From assembly GCA_024275165.1 (NCBI GenBank), contig JAJRZQ010000015.1:1-64000 (forward strand): DNA of 64,000 nt, read 5' to 3'. The notes under the pieces were generated by a model. That model saw nothing but the letters and a program-made list of their open reading frames with translations. It was not told the origin of the DNA and did no database searches. Within the stretch, counting starts at the first letter, position 1. Each line of letters starts with the position of its first letter. A program made the translations under genes and the position numbers. Source of the stretch: a bacterium. Lineage in GTDB: Bacteria > SAR324 > XYD2-FULL-50-16. This document shows, piece by piece, positions 8,653 through 17,335 of the stretch.

Positions 8653-9198
8653 ATGTCAAATGATCGCCTGATCTGGATGGACCTCGAAATGACGGGGCTC
8701 AACCCACAAAAAGACCGTATTATTGAAATCGCCACCTTGGTCACCGACAACAACCTCAATCTATTGCAAAAAGGCCCCGTGTTGGTCATCCAAACCCCTC
8801 TAAGCCTGCTCAACAGCATGGATGAATGGTGTACCCAACACCATGGGCAATCGGGCCTCACAAAAAAGGCCTTGGAATCGACCATCACCATGAAAGAGGC
8901 GGCAAGCCAAACCCTAGACTTTTTAAAACAATGGGTGAAACCGGAACAAGCCCCCCTTTGCGGGAACTCCATCCATCAAGATCGCCGCTTTTTGGAGGTT
9001 TATATGCCGAAAATCAACAGCTACCTCCATTACCGCAATATTGATGTCAGCACCCTCAAAGAACTGGCCAAACGCTGGCGGCCCGACTTGGCCCCCATGC
9101 TCAAAAAGGGTGCCCACACCGCCTTAGAAGACATCTTGGAATCCATTGAGGAATTAAAACACTACCGCCAACACCTTTTTGTTCCGCCCTCTGCTTAA
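8653..9198 (+). CDS. orn: Oligoribonuclease
   Basis: A 181-aa 3'-to-5' exonuclease of the DEDDh family that degrades 2-5 nt RNAs, including pGpG from cyclic di-GMP turnover. The first catalytic acids are in WMDLEMTGL (residues 8-16). A second acidic motif is at NSIHQDRRF and the DEDDh His-Asp pair at AHTALEDI near the C-terminus. Length is the family norm. Its product is relevant to the diguanylate cyclase and kinase signalling encoded nearby. A TATACT box at about 8634 could serve as its -10. Confidence 0.95.
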   Translation: MSNDRLIWMDLEMTGLNPQKDRIIEIATLVTDNNLNLLQKGPVLVIQTPLSLLNSMDEWCTQHHGQSGLTKKALESTITMKEAASQTLDFLKQWVKPEQAPLCGNSIHQDRRFLEVYMPKINSYLHYRNIDVSTLKELAKRWRPDLAPMLKKGAHTALEDILESIEELKHYRQHLFVPPSA

Positions 9199-9212
9199 GC
9201 CATAAAAAAACC

Positions 9213-10517
9213 ATGCTGCAAAACATCACCCAAGCAGATACCCGCACCAAAAACCTTGGTCCCTGTAAAATCAAGAGTCCTTTACACCTCAACCACAATC
9301 ACCAAGGCCGCGAAGTCCTCTATTACCCCTATATACAAGATCAAGAGGCAACTTTCGGCGGGGTTAGCTTTGAAGCAAGCCTACCTGAAAAACAAATCTA
9401 CTTCGACCCCAACAAGGTGCATGCCGCCATTGTGACCTGCGGGGGGATCTGCCCGGGATTGAACAATGTCATCCGCAGCATCGTGCTGCGCCTCTGGTAC
9501 GGTTACGGAGTGCGCAATATTTGGGGAATTCGTTACGGGCTGCAGGGTTTTATTCCGACATTCAACTTAGACTTTCTTCCCTTCAACCCCAGGGTGGTCA
9601 GCAACATCCATGAATTGGGCGGCACCCTCTTAGGGAGCAGCCGCGGGGATCAATCCCCAGAAGAGATCGTCGATTGCCTGGAGCGGCAAAACATCAACCA
9701 AATCTATCTGATCGGGGGCGACGGCACCCTCAACGCGGCACAGTTGATTGAAAACGAGATTGAAAAACGGGGCTTGAAAATCGCTCTTATCGGCATCCCT
9801 AAAACCATCGACAACGACATTGCCTTTGTTTCCCGCTCTTTTGGCTTTGAAACCGCGGTGGAAGCGGCCACCGAAGCCATTAAGTGCGCCCACGCCGAGG
9901 CGACCAGCTTTCCCAACGGAATCGGCTTAGTCAAGCTCATGGGGCGCCATTCCGGCTTTATCGCCGCCTCGGCCGCCTTGAGCCAACGAGATGTCAATTT
10001 CGTACTCATTCCTGAGGTGAATTTTGATTTAGAGGGGGAACACGGTTTTTTAGAGGTGTTGAAACAACGGATTCTGGATCGAGGTCACGCCGTCCTCGTC
10101 ATCGCTGAAGGGGCGGGGCAAAACTACCTCAACCCAGACCCTACCGAAAAAGATCAGTCCGGCAATGTGAAACTCAAAGACATCGGGCTGTTTATGCGCA
10201 ACTCGATCTCAGCCTACTTCAAAACCCAAGAAATCGCGATCAATTTAAAATATATCGACCCCAGTTACATGATCCGTTCGATTCCCGCCAACACGGCAGA
10301 TGGCCTCTACTGCGCCACCTTGGGGCAAAACGCGGTGCATGCCGCCATGGCGGGTAAGACCGGCTTAGTCGTCTCCATGTGGCACGGGGTCTATTGCCAA
10401 CTTCCGATTCCCTTGGCGATTTCCCAACGCAAACGAATCGACCCCCAAGAGGGCTTGTGGAAAAATGTGTTGGAATCCACCGGGCAACCGAGCTTTCTAC
10501 CCCATTGCGAACTCTAA
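9213..10517 (+). CDS. pfkA: ATP-dependent 6-phosphofructokinase, PKTIDND type
   Basis: A 434-aa glycolytic kinase that phosphorylates fructose 6-phosphate. The N-terminal nucleotide loop is GGICPGLNN (about 76-84). The GGDGT motif near 168 has Gly at the position that is Asp in pyrophosphate-dependent enzymes, favouring ATP as donor. The PKTIDNDI motif near 196 has the Lys typical of the long 'group X' ATP-PFKs of trypanosomatids, plants and some bacteria. About 100 residues precede and follow the core compared with the E. coli enzyme. Donor specificity is inferred from these residues. It starts 14 bp after orn. Confidence 0.9.
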   Translation: MLQNITQADTRTKNLGPCKIKSPLHLNHNHQGREVLYYPYIQDQEATFGGVSFEASLPEKQIYFDPNKVHAAIVTCGGICPGLNNVIRSIVLRLWYGYGVRNIWGIRYGLQGFIPTFNLDFLPFNPRVVSNIHELGGTLLGSSRGDQSPEEIVDCLERQNINQIYLIGGDGTLNAAQLIENEIEKRGLKIALIGIPKTIDNDIAFVSRSFGFETAVEAATEAIKCAHAEATSFPNGIGLVKLMGRHSGFIAASAALSQRDVNFVLIPEVNFDLEGEHGFLEVLKQRILDRGHAVLVIAEGAGQNYLNPDPTEKDQSGNVKLKDIGLFMRNSISAYFKTQEIAINLKYIDPSYMIRSIPANTADGLYCATLGQNAVHAAMAGKTGLVVSMWHGVYCQLPIPLAISQRKRIDPQEGLWKNVLESTGQPSFLPHCEL

Positions 10518-10555
10518 GGCTCTTCAACTGAAAAAACCAACATGCGGAGGTTCCC

Positions 10556-11992
10556 ATGAAACGAGATTACAACTTAATCGTCATCGGCGCGGGCTCCGGG
10601 GGCTTGGTCAGCGCTTATATGGCCGCCAACCTAGGGGCGAAGGTCTTATTGATTGAAAAGCACCGCATGGGGGGCGACTGCCTCAATACGGGCTGTGTTC
10701 CCTCCAAGGCCCTCATCCATTCCGCCAAGGTTTTATCCGATATTCCTAAGCTTCCAGATTACAAACTACCCCCAAGTTTTTACCAGGAAAACTATTTGCG
10801 GGTTAAAAAACGCATCGCCGAGGTGATTCAAAAAATCGAGCCCCATGACTCCGTGAGCCGCTACCGGTCCCTGGGCGTAGAGGTCATTCAAGGGGAAGCG
10901 TCCCTCACCGGCCTGCATCAGGTTACCGTCGCGGGCAAGCAATACAGCGCCAAAAACCTCATTTTGGCGACCGGAGCCAGCCCCTTGGTCCCCAAACTGC
11001 CGGGCTTGGATCAAGTCCCCTATCAAACCAGCGATAGCCTGTGGGACTTAGAACAACTCCCCGGCAAGCTTTTGGTTTTAGGCGGAGGCCCGATTGGCTG
11101 CGAGCTGGCCCAAGCCTTTTCTCGACTCGGCTCCCAAGTCACTCTTGTCAGCCTCGACAATCGACTCCTCCCCCGTGAAGATGAATCCGCGTCTCAACTT
11201 TTGGAAAAAATCTTTACCGCCCAGGGGATTCAACTGCGGTTAGGGGCCAAAGCCAAAGCCTGCGGCAAAGACGACCAAGGTTTTTACCTAGAAAGCCTTG
11301 GCCCTCAAGGCACGCATAAAAGCTATTTCGATCAGCTTTTAATGGCTGTGGGGCGCAAACCCCAAAGCAACATCCCGGGCTTGAAAGAACTCCATATTCC
11401 TCTGGGGCCCCGAGGTGAAATCATTGTCGATGCCTACCAACGCACGAAGTTTAAACACATCTACGCGGTCGGAGATGTCTCCAGTGCCTACCAATTTACC
11501 CACGCCGCCTCGGAACAAGCCATCAAGGCAAGCCTCAACGCCCTGTTTCGCCCCCTGTTTAAAAGCCCTTTTTCAGCAAAAACCCTTCCCTGGGTCACCT
11601 TTACAGACCCGGAAATCGCGAGAGTCGGGCTCAACCTCCAAGAAGCGGAACAAGCAAAGGTCAACTACGACTTAACCCATTTCCCCTTGGACGAATTTGA
11701 CCGCGCCTTGTGTGAAGACGCGGCCCAGGGATTTGTCCAGATCCTAACCCAAAAAGGGAGTGACCAAATCTTAGGGGTCACCCTCATGGCCAGCCGAGCG
11801 GGAGAAATGATCGGCGAATTCGTGCTTGCCATGAACAACGGCTTAGGGCTAAACAAGATCCTAAGCAGTATTCACCCCTACCCCACTTGGTCCGAGGCAA
11901 ATCGACAAGCGGCGGGGATGCGGCGATCCAAAGAACTGACAGCAAAAAAGAAACACTGGCTCGCGGCCTTCCACCAATTTAAGCGCTCATGA
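10556..11992 (+). CDS. Flavin disulfide reductase, mercuric-reductase-like
   Basis: A 478-aa FAD/NAD(P) pyridine nucleotide-disulfide oxidoreductase. The FAD loop IGAGSGG is at 11-17 and the redox-active pair is Cys42/Cys47 in GDCLNTGC. The NAD(P) loop GGGPIGCE is near 179, and the dimerisation domain ends with IHPYPTWSE. In lipoamide dehydrogenase the residue before P-T is a catalytic His; here it is Tyr, as in MerA-type enzymes. There is no N-terminal metal-binding domain or C-terminal Cys pair, so true mercury reduction is doubtful. GGAGG lies 5 nt before the ATG. It overlaps the DUF547 gene by 4 bp. Confidence 0.85.
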   Translation: MKRDYNLIVIGAGSGGLVSAYMAANLGAKVLLIEKHRMGGDCLNTGCVPSKALIHSAKVLSDIPKLPDYKLPPSFYQENYLRVKKRIAEVIQKIEPHDSVSRYRSLGVEVIQGEASLTGLHQVTVAGKQYSAKNLILATGASPLVPKLPGLDQVPYQTSDSLWDLEQLPGKLLVLGGGPIGCELAQAFSRLGSQVTLVSLDNRLLPREDESASQLLEKIFTAQGIQLRLGAKAKACGKDDQGFYLESLGPQGTHKSYFDQLLMAVGRKPQSNIPGLKELHIPLGPRGEIIVDAYQRTKFKHIYAVGDVSSAYQFTHAASEQAIKASLNALFRPLFKSPFSAKTLPWVTFTDPEIARVGLNLQEAEQAKVNYDLTHFPLDEFDRALCEDAAQGFVQILTQKGSDQILGVTLMASRAGEMIGEFVLAMNNGLGLNKILSSIHPYPTWSEANRQAAGMRRSKELTAKKKHWLAAFHQFKRS

Positions 11993-12771
11993 AAGCTCAA
12001 ATCTTAGTTCTCTTTCTTTTTCTCCTCCCCACCGGTTTGCTTGCCTTTGACCACCAATACGGCAACTACGCCGCGGTACTGAAAGATCATCTGGTGGTGC
12101 AAAAAACCCATACCTCCGTACGCTACCACGCGTTGCGCAAGCATCCCACCAAACTCGATGCCTTTATCCAAGAAATCGAAGGGGTAAGCGCTGAAGACTT
12201 TGCCCAATGGACGCCCAACCAGCAACTCGCTTTTTTGCTCAACGCCTACAATGGATTGGTCTTAAAACTCATCTCCGAGCGCTCCTTGGAAATCGACTCC
12301 ATCAATCAAATTGGGGGCATTTTCGTTTCCGCCTTTTACATCGACTTCTTCAACCTCTTAGGGCAATATCACGACCTCGATGACCTGGAAACAAAAGCGA
12401 TCGGCGAAAACTTCAAGGAGGCAAGAGTGCATTTTGCCTTGGTCTGCGGCGCGCGCAGTTGCCCTCCCCTACGGGCCGAGCCTTACCTCGCTCCGCGTTT
12501 AAACGACCAATTGGAAGACCAAGCCATGATTTTTCTCAACAACCCAAAAGAAAACCTCTTATCTTCCGCATACCCCGCGCATTTGTATTTGAGTGAGATT
12601 ATAAAGCTCCATAAAGAGGACTTTAAAGCCCAATACGGCAGCCTCCGCCAAATGTTGGCCCACTTCATGGGCCAGGGGAACCCAGAAGACATCGCCGTAA
12701 TCCTAAACAAGCAAACCCACCTCACCTACCATAACTACATCTGGGACTTAAACCGATACGGAAACGAATGA
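11989..12771 (+). CDS. Exported DUF547 protein
   Basis: A 260-aa protein with a cleavable signal peptide (ending GLLAF near residue 20). The DUF547 core is recognisable by FLLNAYNGLVLKLI near 86 and by the Cys-containing HFALVCGARSCPPL near 150. The family has no established biochemical activity but its fold resembles papain-like or transglutaminase proteins. The combination with a MerA-like reductase is recurrent in bacteria and suggests a shared redox or envelope function. It overlaps both neighbours by 4 bp (ATGA), so the three genes form a tight operon. Confidence 0.85.
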   Translation: MKAQILVLFLFLLPTGLLAFDHQYGNYAAVLKDHLVVQKTHTSVRYHALRKHPTKLDAFIQEIEGVSAEDFAQWTPNQQLAFLLNAYNGLVLKLISERSLEIDSINQIGGIFVSAFYIDFFNLLGQYHDLDDLETKAIGENFKEARVHFALVCGARSCPPLRAEPYLAPRLNDQLEDQAMIFLNNPKENLLSSAYPAHLYLSEIIKLHKEDFKAQYGSLRQMLAHFMGQGNPEDIAVILNKQTHLTYHNYIWDLNRYGNE

Positions 12772-13208
12772 ATTGGTGGGAACAACCTTTAGAGGACTTA
12801 ACCCCCAAAGAGTGGGAAGGCCTCTGCGACTTTTGCGGGCTCTGTTGCCTGCATAAATTGGTGGATGAAGATACCGAAGATATCGAATACACCACCATCT
12901 TTTGTGGCTATCTCAACACCCAAAGCTGCCAATGCAGCGTCTATAACGAACGCGATAAATTCCGCCCCGACTGCATCCCCGTAACGATTGAAACCTTGAT
13001 GACCCGGGGCATGATGCCTAAAAGCTGCGCCTACCGCCTGCGTTATGAGGGCAAACCCCTCCCCCCCTGGCACCCTCTTTTATCCAAAAATCAACAAGGG
13101 GCGATGCAGGCCGGGGTTGCGGTGGCGCAAGTGGGGATTTGCCAAAAAAGCCTACCCCAAGAAGGGGTGGATTATGAGGACTACCTATTTGAGGATCCCA
13201 TCAATTAA
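12768..13208 (+). CDS. YcgN-family cysteine cluster protein
   Basis: A 146-aa protein of the UPF0260 family. Metal-ligand candidates are the CDFCGLCCL cluster near residue 24, plus further Cys in FCGYLNTQSCQCSVY and at DCIP and SCAYRL. These match the CxxCxxCC zinc or iron-sulfur pattern of the family. No enzymatic role has been established. It is the last gene of the reductase/DUF547 operon and is followed by the repeat-rich gap. Confidence 0.9.
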   Translation: MNWWEQPLEDLTPKEWEGLCDFCGLCCLHKLVDEDTEDIEYTTIFCGYLNTQSCQCSVYNERDKFRPDCIPVTIETLMTRGMMPKSCAYRLRYEGKPLPPWHPLLSKNQQGAMQAGVAVAQVGICQKSLPQEGVDYEDYLFEDPIN

Positions 13209-13291
13209 AAGACCTCCGCAAACTTCAGAGGCGACTTGCAAGCCGGGAACTTCACGCTTCAGCGACTATAGGAACCTCTGAAAAACTCCTT

Positions 13292-13317
13292 GCCTACCGC
13301 TTGTTCAAGCGGTAGGC
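13292..13317. repeat. Perfect 12-bp inverted repeat
   Basis: GCCTACCGCTTG, a 2-nt TT centre, then CAAGCGGTAGGC. The stem is perfect over 12 bp, with a minimal hairpin loop. There is no T-run after either arm, so it is not a standard intrinsic terminator. It lies about 85 bp after the ycgN-like stop. Confidence 0.8.
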
Positions 13318-13660
13318 CCATGCCCTTCGGGCTGATTATAGCCCTTGGGGCGCGTCGAGTTTTTCGGTCTTTTCGGTTGTGAATGAAATCCACAACCTCA
13401 ACGCGAATCAATAAGTACCGCTTTTTGATTTAGCAAAGCGTCCCTGCCTTGCGGGGAAACTCCGCGTTTTTCAGAGTTTCCTATATTGCTCCTCTGTCAA
13501 CTGGCCCGACCTAGGCGCAGCCTACCGACTGCTCCCTTTGCTTTCGCAGAGTTCGCTTGAAAGCGGATCGCCTCGATAATGCTCTACCCGAAACCGCCGG
13601 GGCGGCTCGCGCGAGCGCTCGCTGGGCGTAAGCGCCCCGCTATTTAAATATGCTCCGCGG

Positions 13661-13711
13661 GCTGGGGCTGAAAGCCCCAGACCCCCGTGGTATTTTAACA
13701 TCAGAACCTAG
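13661..13711. repeat. REP-like hairpin block shared with window start
   Basis: The hairpin at 13662-13680 has the same stem CTGGGGCT/AGCCCCAG as 109-127, with loop GAA instead of GAG. The downstream bases, through ATTTTAACATCAGAAC, match those of the 126-bp unit with a few changes. Stem conservation with a changed loop suggests that the structure, or the element itself, is maintained. Confidence 0.75.
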
Positions 13712-13755
13712 TATTAGAAACCTCCGCGTTTTTCAGAATTTCCTATATACGCGGA

Positions 13756-14370
13756 TTAATAAGAAAGGCGTTGCGCCTTTTTCATCCAGCTAAGGGTTTG
13801 TAAATCCTCCGGCGTACCCCGTTGTTCCAAGGTCTCAATCACCGCCTGAAATTGTTCCGGCTTCAGGTTTTGCCCCAGCTTAAACTTCGCGGTGATCTGC
13901 GAAGGAACAATACAAACCACTGCCGTGGCTTTGACCTGCTTGACATAGCGCTGGTCTTGCAGCGAGATCGGCTGGTAGCCCCCTTGGGGCTGAAGCCGTT
14001 GCATCAAGGCGGTGAGTATTTCTATTTTTTCCTCCATGGATTCAACGACTCTCGCGACCCCCTGCAAACTCACCGACAAAAAATATTGGCTGGCATTGCA
14101 GGCTAAATCGGGATCAGTGGCATAAGAAGGAATGAGACTCAAAGGCTCAACCAGAGAAAAATGCACTTGCTGGTTTTTGGTTAAAACCGTCATTTTTTTC
14201 CCTGCCAAACTGGAATGAAACCACAGGGCTCCATCCAGCCAAAGGGGGTTGATTGGAACTTGATAGGGCCTTTGTCACTCATCCAACATCGCCAAAACCC
14301 CCCATTTCGCGCGCTTTAATATCCCTTCAATCTCCGTGGGATCGGTCAGGGCAAACTCCTTTCTTCTCAT
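13756..14370 (-). pseudogene. PNPOx-like FMN-binding protein gene with in-frame TGA
   Basis: Read from the ATG at 14370 (AAGG ribosome site), the product begins MRRKEFALTDPTEIEGILKR and continues to LAMLDE, then TGA at 14275-14277 (codon 32), then QRPYQVPINPLWLDG without a frame change to the stop at 13756. Both sides match the pyridoxamine 5'-phosphate oxidase-like (NimA/PaiB-type) split-barrel family; the stop replaces the variable residue in the 'DE-x-G-R-P-Y' turn. The C-terminus has the family-like FKLGQNLKPEQ and RGTPEDL. Either a recent nonsense mutation, a sequencing error, or recoding. TGA is an ordinary stop elsewhere here. Translation could restart only downstream, for example at 14208, losing strand one of the barrel. 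Confidence 0.8.
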
Positions 14371-14420
14371 TTGAACCTTATTTTGTTATTCTCAAAACAG
14401 CCTTTCATGATGGAGACAGT

Positions 14421-15443
14421 TTGCCCCCCCTTACCCGTTCTTGCCAAGTCGCTTTTTTACTGCTTGCGCTTGCTCTTTATCCCTTTGTTCTTTGGGCTCA
14501 GGTGGACTTTAAGGGGGAATTGAGCATGAATCTCTATCACGCCCGGCAGTCCGGAGCGTTTTTGCGCTATCTGCCTCAAATCAGTTATACTGAAACTTTC
14601 ATGGGTACAGAGAATAGGGCGCAAGCGGTCTGGGCGGGCTATGGGGCCTTGAACGCGACCCAAGAGGCGCAAAGCAGCCAAACCAAGCCCTATCGGGGTT
14701 ACCTCAGGCTTTACGACAACCAATGGGATCTGCGCGCGGGCCTGCAGCAAATTCGCTTTGGCCCGGCAAAAATGCTGCGCTTGCTCGATTGGTTCGACAC
14801 CTGGGACTATTTAGACCCTACCGAATTTTCTTCCCCCCTCAAAGCCCTACTCTTGCGTTATGACTCCATCAACAACTGGGGCGGGTGGGTGTGGGCTCTG
14901 CCGCCGGGAGAACGCCTGCCCGCTGAAAACGCCCTCAACCCGGCGACCCATGGCCAAAGCGGGGGCAGATTGCAATTGATGCTGGGCTCAACCGAAGTCG
15001 GTTTTTCTCGTCACGAAATGAAAGAACAGGAGGAAAAACAAACCCTGGCCGCCTTTGACTTTCATTATTCTGGAATGATCGGCCTTTGGGGAGAATTTTT
15101 GCAAAGCCGCCTCGCGACCCGGGCCTCTAAGCCCCAAGCTTTATTGGGGATGGATTACAGCCTCAACTTGGGCGAGCGCGCCTTGTATTTTTTAGCGGAA
15201 GTCCAAACCCCAAAAAATCTAAATTCTGGCGAGACCTCGAATATAGCCACGCAAATCAGGCTCCCCTTGAGTCTCTTAGACCATCTAAACTTTTACCTCT
15301 GGGGGAGTTTGCGCGAACAACAAAAAGTGCTAGATTGGATTCATACAGAGGATGATTGGCTTTTCCAATTTTTAGTGGCAACGGGGCAACAGGAAAACCA
15401 AACCGAACTCAGCTATCTGGCAAACTTTGTCTGGTATCATTAA
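14421..15443 (+). CDS. Putative outer-membrane beta-barrel protein
   Basis: A 340-aa exported protein. I chose the TTG at 14421 because GGAG lies 5 nt upstream and a good signal peptide follows (hydrophobic AFLLLALALYPFVL, cleavage after LWA). An upstream ATG at 14253 would add a tail without secretion features and overlap the divergent gene. The mature part alternates polar and aromatic residues, with many Trp/Tyr, as in porin-like barrels. No family recognised with certainty. It directly abuts the LolD-like ATPase gene, so it is probably the outer-membrane partner of the following ABC cassette. Confidence 0.6.
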   Translation: MPPLTRSCQVAFLLLALALYPFVLWAQVDFKGELSMNLYHARQSGAFLRYLPQISYTETFMGTENRAQAVWAGYGALNATQEAQSSQTKPYRGYLRLYDNQWDLRAGLQQIRFGPAKMLRLLDWFDTWDYLDPTEFSSPLKALLLRYDSINNWGGWVWALPPGERLPAENALNPATHGQSGGRLQLMLGSTEVGFSRHEMKEQEEKQTLAAFDFHYSGMIGLWGEFLQSRLATRASKPQALLGMDYSLNLGERALYFLAEVQTPKNLNSGETSNIATQIRLPLSLLDHLNFYLWGSLREQQKVLDWIHTEDDWLFQFLVATGQQENQTELSYLANFVWYH

Positions 15444-16157
15444 ATGCGACAAGAACCCCTGCTCCAAGCCAAAGAAGTCGATAAAATCTACCCCGTTGGG
15501 GGCCACGACTTTTACGCCTTGAAAAACCTAAGCTTTACCTTAAACCGAGGGGAGTTCGCGGGCCTCATCGGCCCCAGCGGCTCCGGCAAGACCACCTTAC
15601 TCAATCTGTTGGGGGCTCTAGATACCCCCAACCGAGGTACAATCGAGTTGTTGGGCGAAAAGCTAAGCCACCTCAGCGCCAACAAACAGGCCCTCTTTCG
15701 CCGTTTGCACATAAGCTTTATCTTTCAAACCTACAACCTCCTCCCCCTATACTCTGTTTTTGAAAATGTCGAGCTCCCTCTCATCTTGCTTAAGCTTGAG
15801 CCAAAGGAAAGAAAAAAAAGGGTCCACGAGGCCTTAGAATGGCTTAGTTTGATGGACAAGGCCCAAGCCAAGCCGAGCCAGCTCTCGGGGGGCCAAGCCC
15901 AACGAGTCGCCATTGCCCGCGCGATGGTGAAAAATCCGGAAATCATTTTAGCGGATGAGCCCACCGCGAACCTAGATAGCGAAGCGAGCCACGGTATTTT
16001 AAAAACCCTGCGCCAAATCAATGAAGAAAAGGGGGCAACCTTCTTATTCAGCACTCACGATGACAAGGTCATTGGGTATTTAAAGCGAAAAATCACCCTC
16101 ACCGACGGGCAAATCGTCCATGACCTCTCCCTGCCGGAACCTCTAAAAAAGAGGTAA
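15444..16157 (+). CDS. LolD/MacB-type ABC transporter ATPase
   Basis: A 237-aa ATPase of the LolD/FtsE/MacB group. Walker A GPSGSGKT near 42-49, Q-loop in FIFQTYNLLP, signature LSGGQ near 147 and Walker B IILADEPT near 168 are all intact. These ATPases drive mechanotransmission, in which the membrane partner moves lipoproteins or hydrophobic compounds out of the inner membrane without transmembrane transport. Context with two FtsX-like permeases and a LolA-like carrier supports lipoprotein or lipid trafficking. The start immediately follows the previous stop. Confidence 0.9.
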   Translation: MRQEPLLQAKEVDKIYPVGGHDFYALKNLSFTLNRGEFAGLIGPSGSGKTTLLNLLGALDTPNRGTIELLGEKLSHLSANKQALFRRLHISFIFQTYNLLPLYSVFENVELPLILLKLEPKERKKRVHEALEWLSLMDKAQAKPSQLSGGQAQRVAIARAMVKNPEIILADEPTANLDSEASHGILKTLRQINEEKGATFLFSTHDDKVIGYLKRKITLTDGQIVHDLSLPEPLKKR

Positions 16158-16159
16158 AC

Positions 16160-17335
16160 TTGCTTTTTAAATTAGCCTTAAGAAACCTACTCGCCGGTAA
16201 AACACGGACGATCTTGACCCTGCTGGTATTTACCTTAACCCTGCTCGTCACCCTCTTCCTCCGCTCCCTTTATGACGGAATGGAGGCCCAAATGACCACC
16301 CTACGGCTGCAAGAAGAAATCGCCGGAGGGCAATATTGGACCCAAGGCTTTGACCCCTTCGACCCCTTTAGCTTGGAAGAAGCCCAAGCTACAACCCCGG
16401 CCCCCTGGCATCCCCTGCTCCAACAGGGAAAACTCTACGAACTGTTGATCCAAAACGGGACCGCCTACCCTAAGGGAAGGCTGAAAAATGTCCAGGTCAG
16501 GGGGGTCAACCCCCAGCAAACCGCAATAACCCTTAATTTTACGCCCTTGCAGGCGAAGCTCCCCCCAGGGGTAACCCCAACGATGTTGGGGGCGCGCGCC
16601 GCTCAAGCTTGGGGCTTAAAGGTGGGGGATCATTTTACCCTCCGCCTGCGCAGTCAAACAGGCTCCTTTACCGCCTTGGAACTGGTTTTAACGCGGCGCT
16701 TCCACAGCTCCGTACCGCAAATGGATCTAAACCAAGTCTGGCTGCCTCTAAAAGACCTACGCCAAGCCGTGGGCCGCCCCGGGCAAGCGACTCTATTGAT
16801 GCTCAAAAAAGGAGCCGTTGCCCCGCCTGCCTTAGCCCCCTGGGTATGGATGAGCCCCGATCAATTACTCGAAGACACAAGGCAATTGGCCGAAAGCAAA
16901 AGGGGTGGCGGTTTGGTCTTGTACAGCCTGCTCTTTTTTTTAAGCCTTTTGGCTCTTTTTGACAGCCAAGCCTTGGCCATCTTTCGCCGAAAACAAGAAA
17001 TCGGCACCTTAATGGCCTTAGGCTTAACCCAACAGCGGGTGACCTGGCTATTTACCTTAGAAGGCTGCCTCTATGGGCTTTTTGCCTGTGGTTTTTCCCT
17101 GCTGATCGGTCTGCCCCTTTTTGCCTATGTCGCCGCTACGGGATTGGATTTAGGCATCAGCGGCGAAACCTACGGCATCCCCCTACAACAGGTCTTATAC
17201 CCTCTTTTTACGGTGAGGATGGTTTTAGAGACCTATGCTTCGGTCTTGCCGCTGGTCTTCTTGGTCAGCTATTGGCCCGCGGCCCAAATCAGCCGACTCA
17301 AGCCCGCTGAGGCCTTGCGCGAGGGGATGCGATGA
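16160..17335 (+). CDS. FtsX/LolC-like ABC permease
   Basis: A 391-aa MacB/LolC-type permease: one N-terminal membrane helix (about 17-33), a large periplasmic domain (about 40-250), and three C-terminal helices with the FtsX-domain sequence RRKQEIGTLMALGLTQQRV near 275. It starts at TTG (16160) with an AGAGG ribosome site. It overlaps the next permease by 4 bp. The two permeases probably form a heterodimer, as LolC and LolE do. Confidence 0.85.
   Translation: MLFKLALRNLLAGKTRTILTLLVFTLTLLVTLFLRSLYDGMEAQMTTLRLQEEIAGGQYWTQGFDPFDPFSLEEAQATTPAPWHPLLQQGKLYELLIQNGTAYPKGRLKNVQVRGVNPQQTAITLNFTPLQAKLPPGVTPTMLGARAAQAWGLKVGDHFTLRLRSQTGSFTALELVLTRRFHSSVPQMDLNQVWLPLKDLRQAVGRPGQATLLMLKKGAVAPPALAPWVWMSPDQLLEDTRQLAESKRGGGLVLYSLLFFLSLLALFDSQALAIFRRKQEIGTLMALGLTQQRVTWLFTLEGCLYGLFACGFSLLIGLPLFAYVAATGLDLGISGETYGIPLQQVLYPLFTVRMVLETYASVLPLVFLVSYWPAAQISRLKPAEALREGMR

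Larger units (their letters stand above)
13212..13748. repeat. Short interspersed motif, four local copies
   Basis: The motif TATAGGAAACTCTGAAAAACGCGG (or its complement) occurs as: 13267-13289 (plus orientation), 13462-13485 (inverted), 13722-13747 (inverted) and a degenerate piece at 13212-13230. A further match lies at 57544-57561. The first and second copies face each other as 23-24-bp imperfect inverted repeats about 170 bp apart, resembling MITE termini. No transposase is nearby. Confidence 0.65.
13209..13755. other. Non-coding, hairpin-rich and repeat-rich gap
   Basis: A 547-bp stretch between convergent genes with no plausible coding sequence. It contains a perfect 12-bp inverted repeat (13292-13317), a GGTTGTG/CACAACC stem with 9-nt loop (about 13374-13396), GC-rich palindromes near 13600-13635, four copies of a short interspersed motif, and a hairpin block related to the left window edge (13661-13711). 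No tRNA or known RNA family is recognisable. It may be a relic of mobile elements or an unrecognised structured RNA. Confidence 0.7.

Noticed and set aside
13209-13755. tRNA or rRNA fragment
   Set aside because: No cloverleaf, T-loop GTTCGAATC-type sequence or recognisable rRNA segment is present.
14240-14277. Selenocysteine insertion at the in-frame TGA
   Set aside because: The site is not a known catalytic residue, no selenoprotein machinery is seen, and the 6-bp stem is weak for a SECIS. Kept only as a testable alternative.
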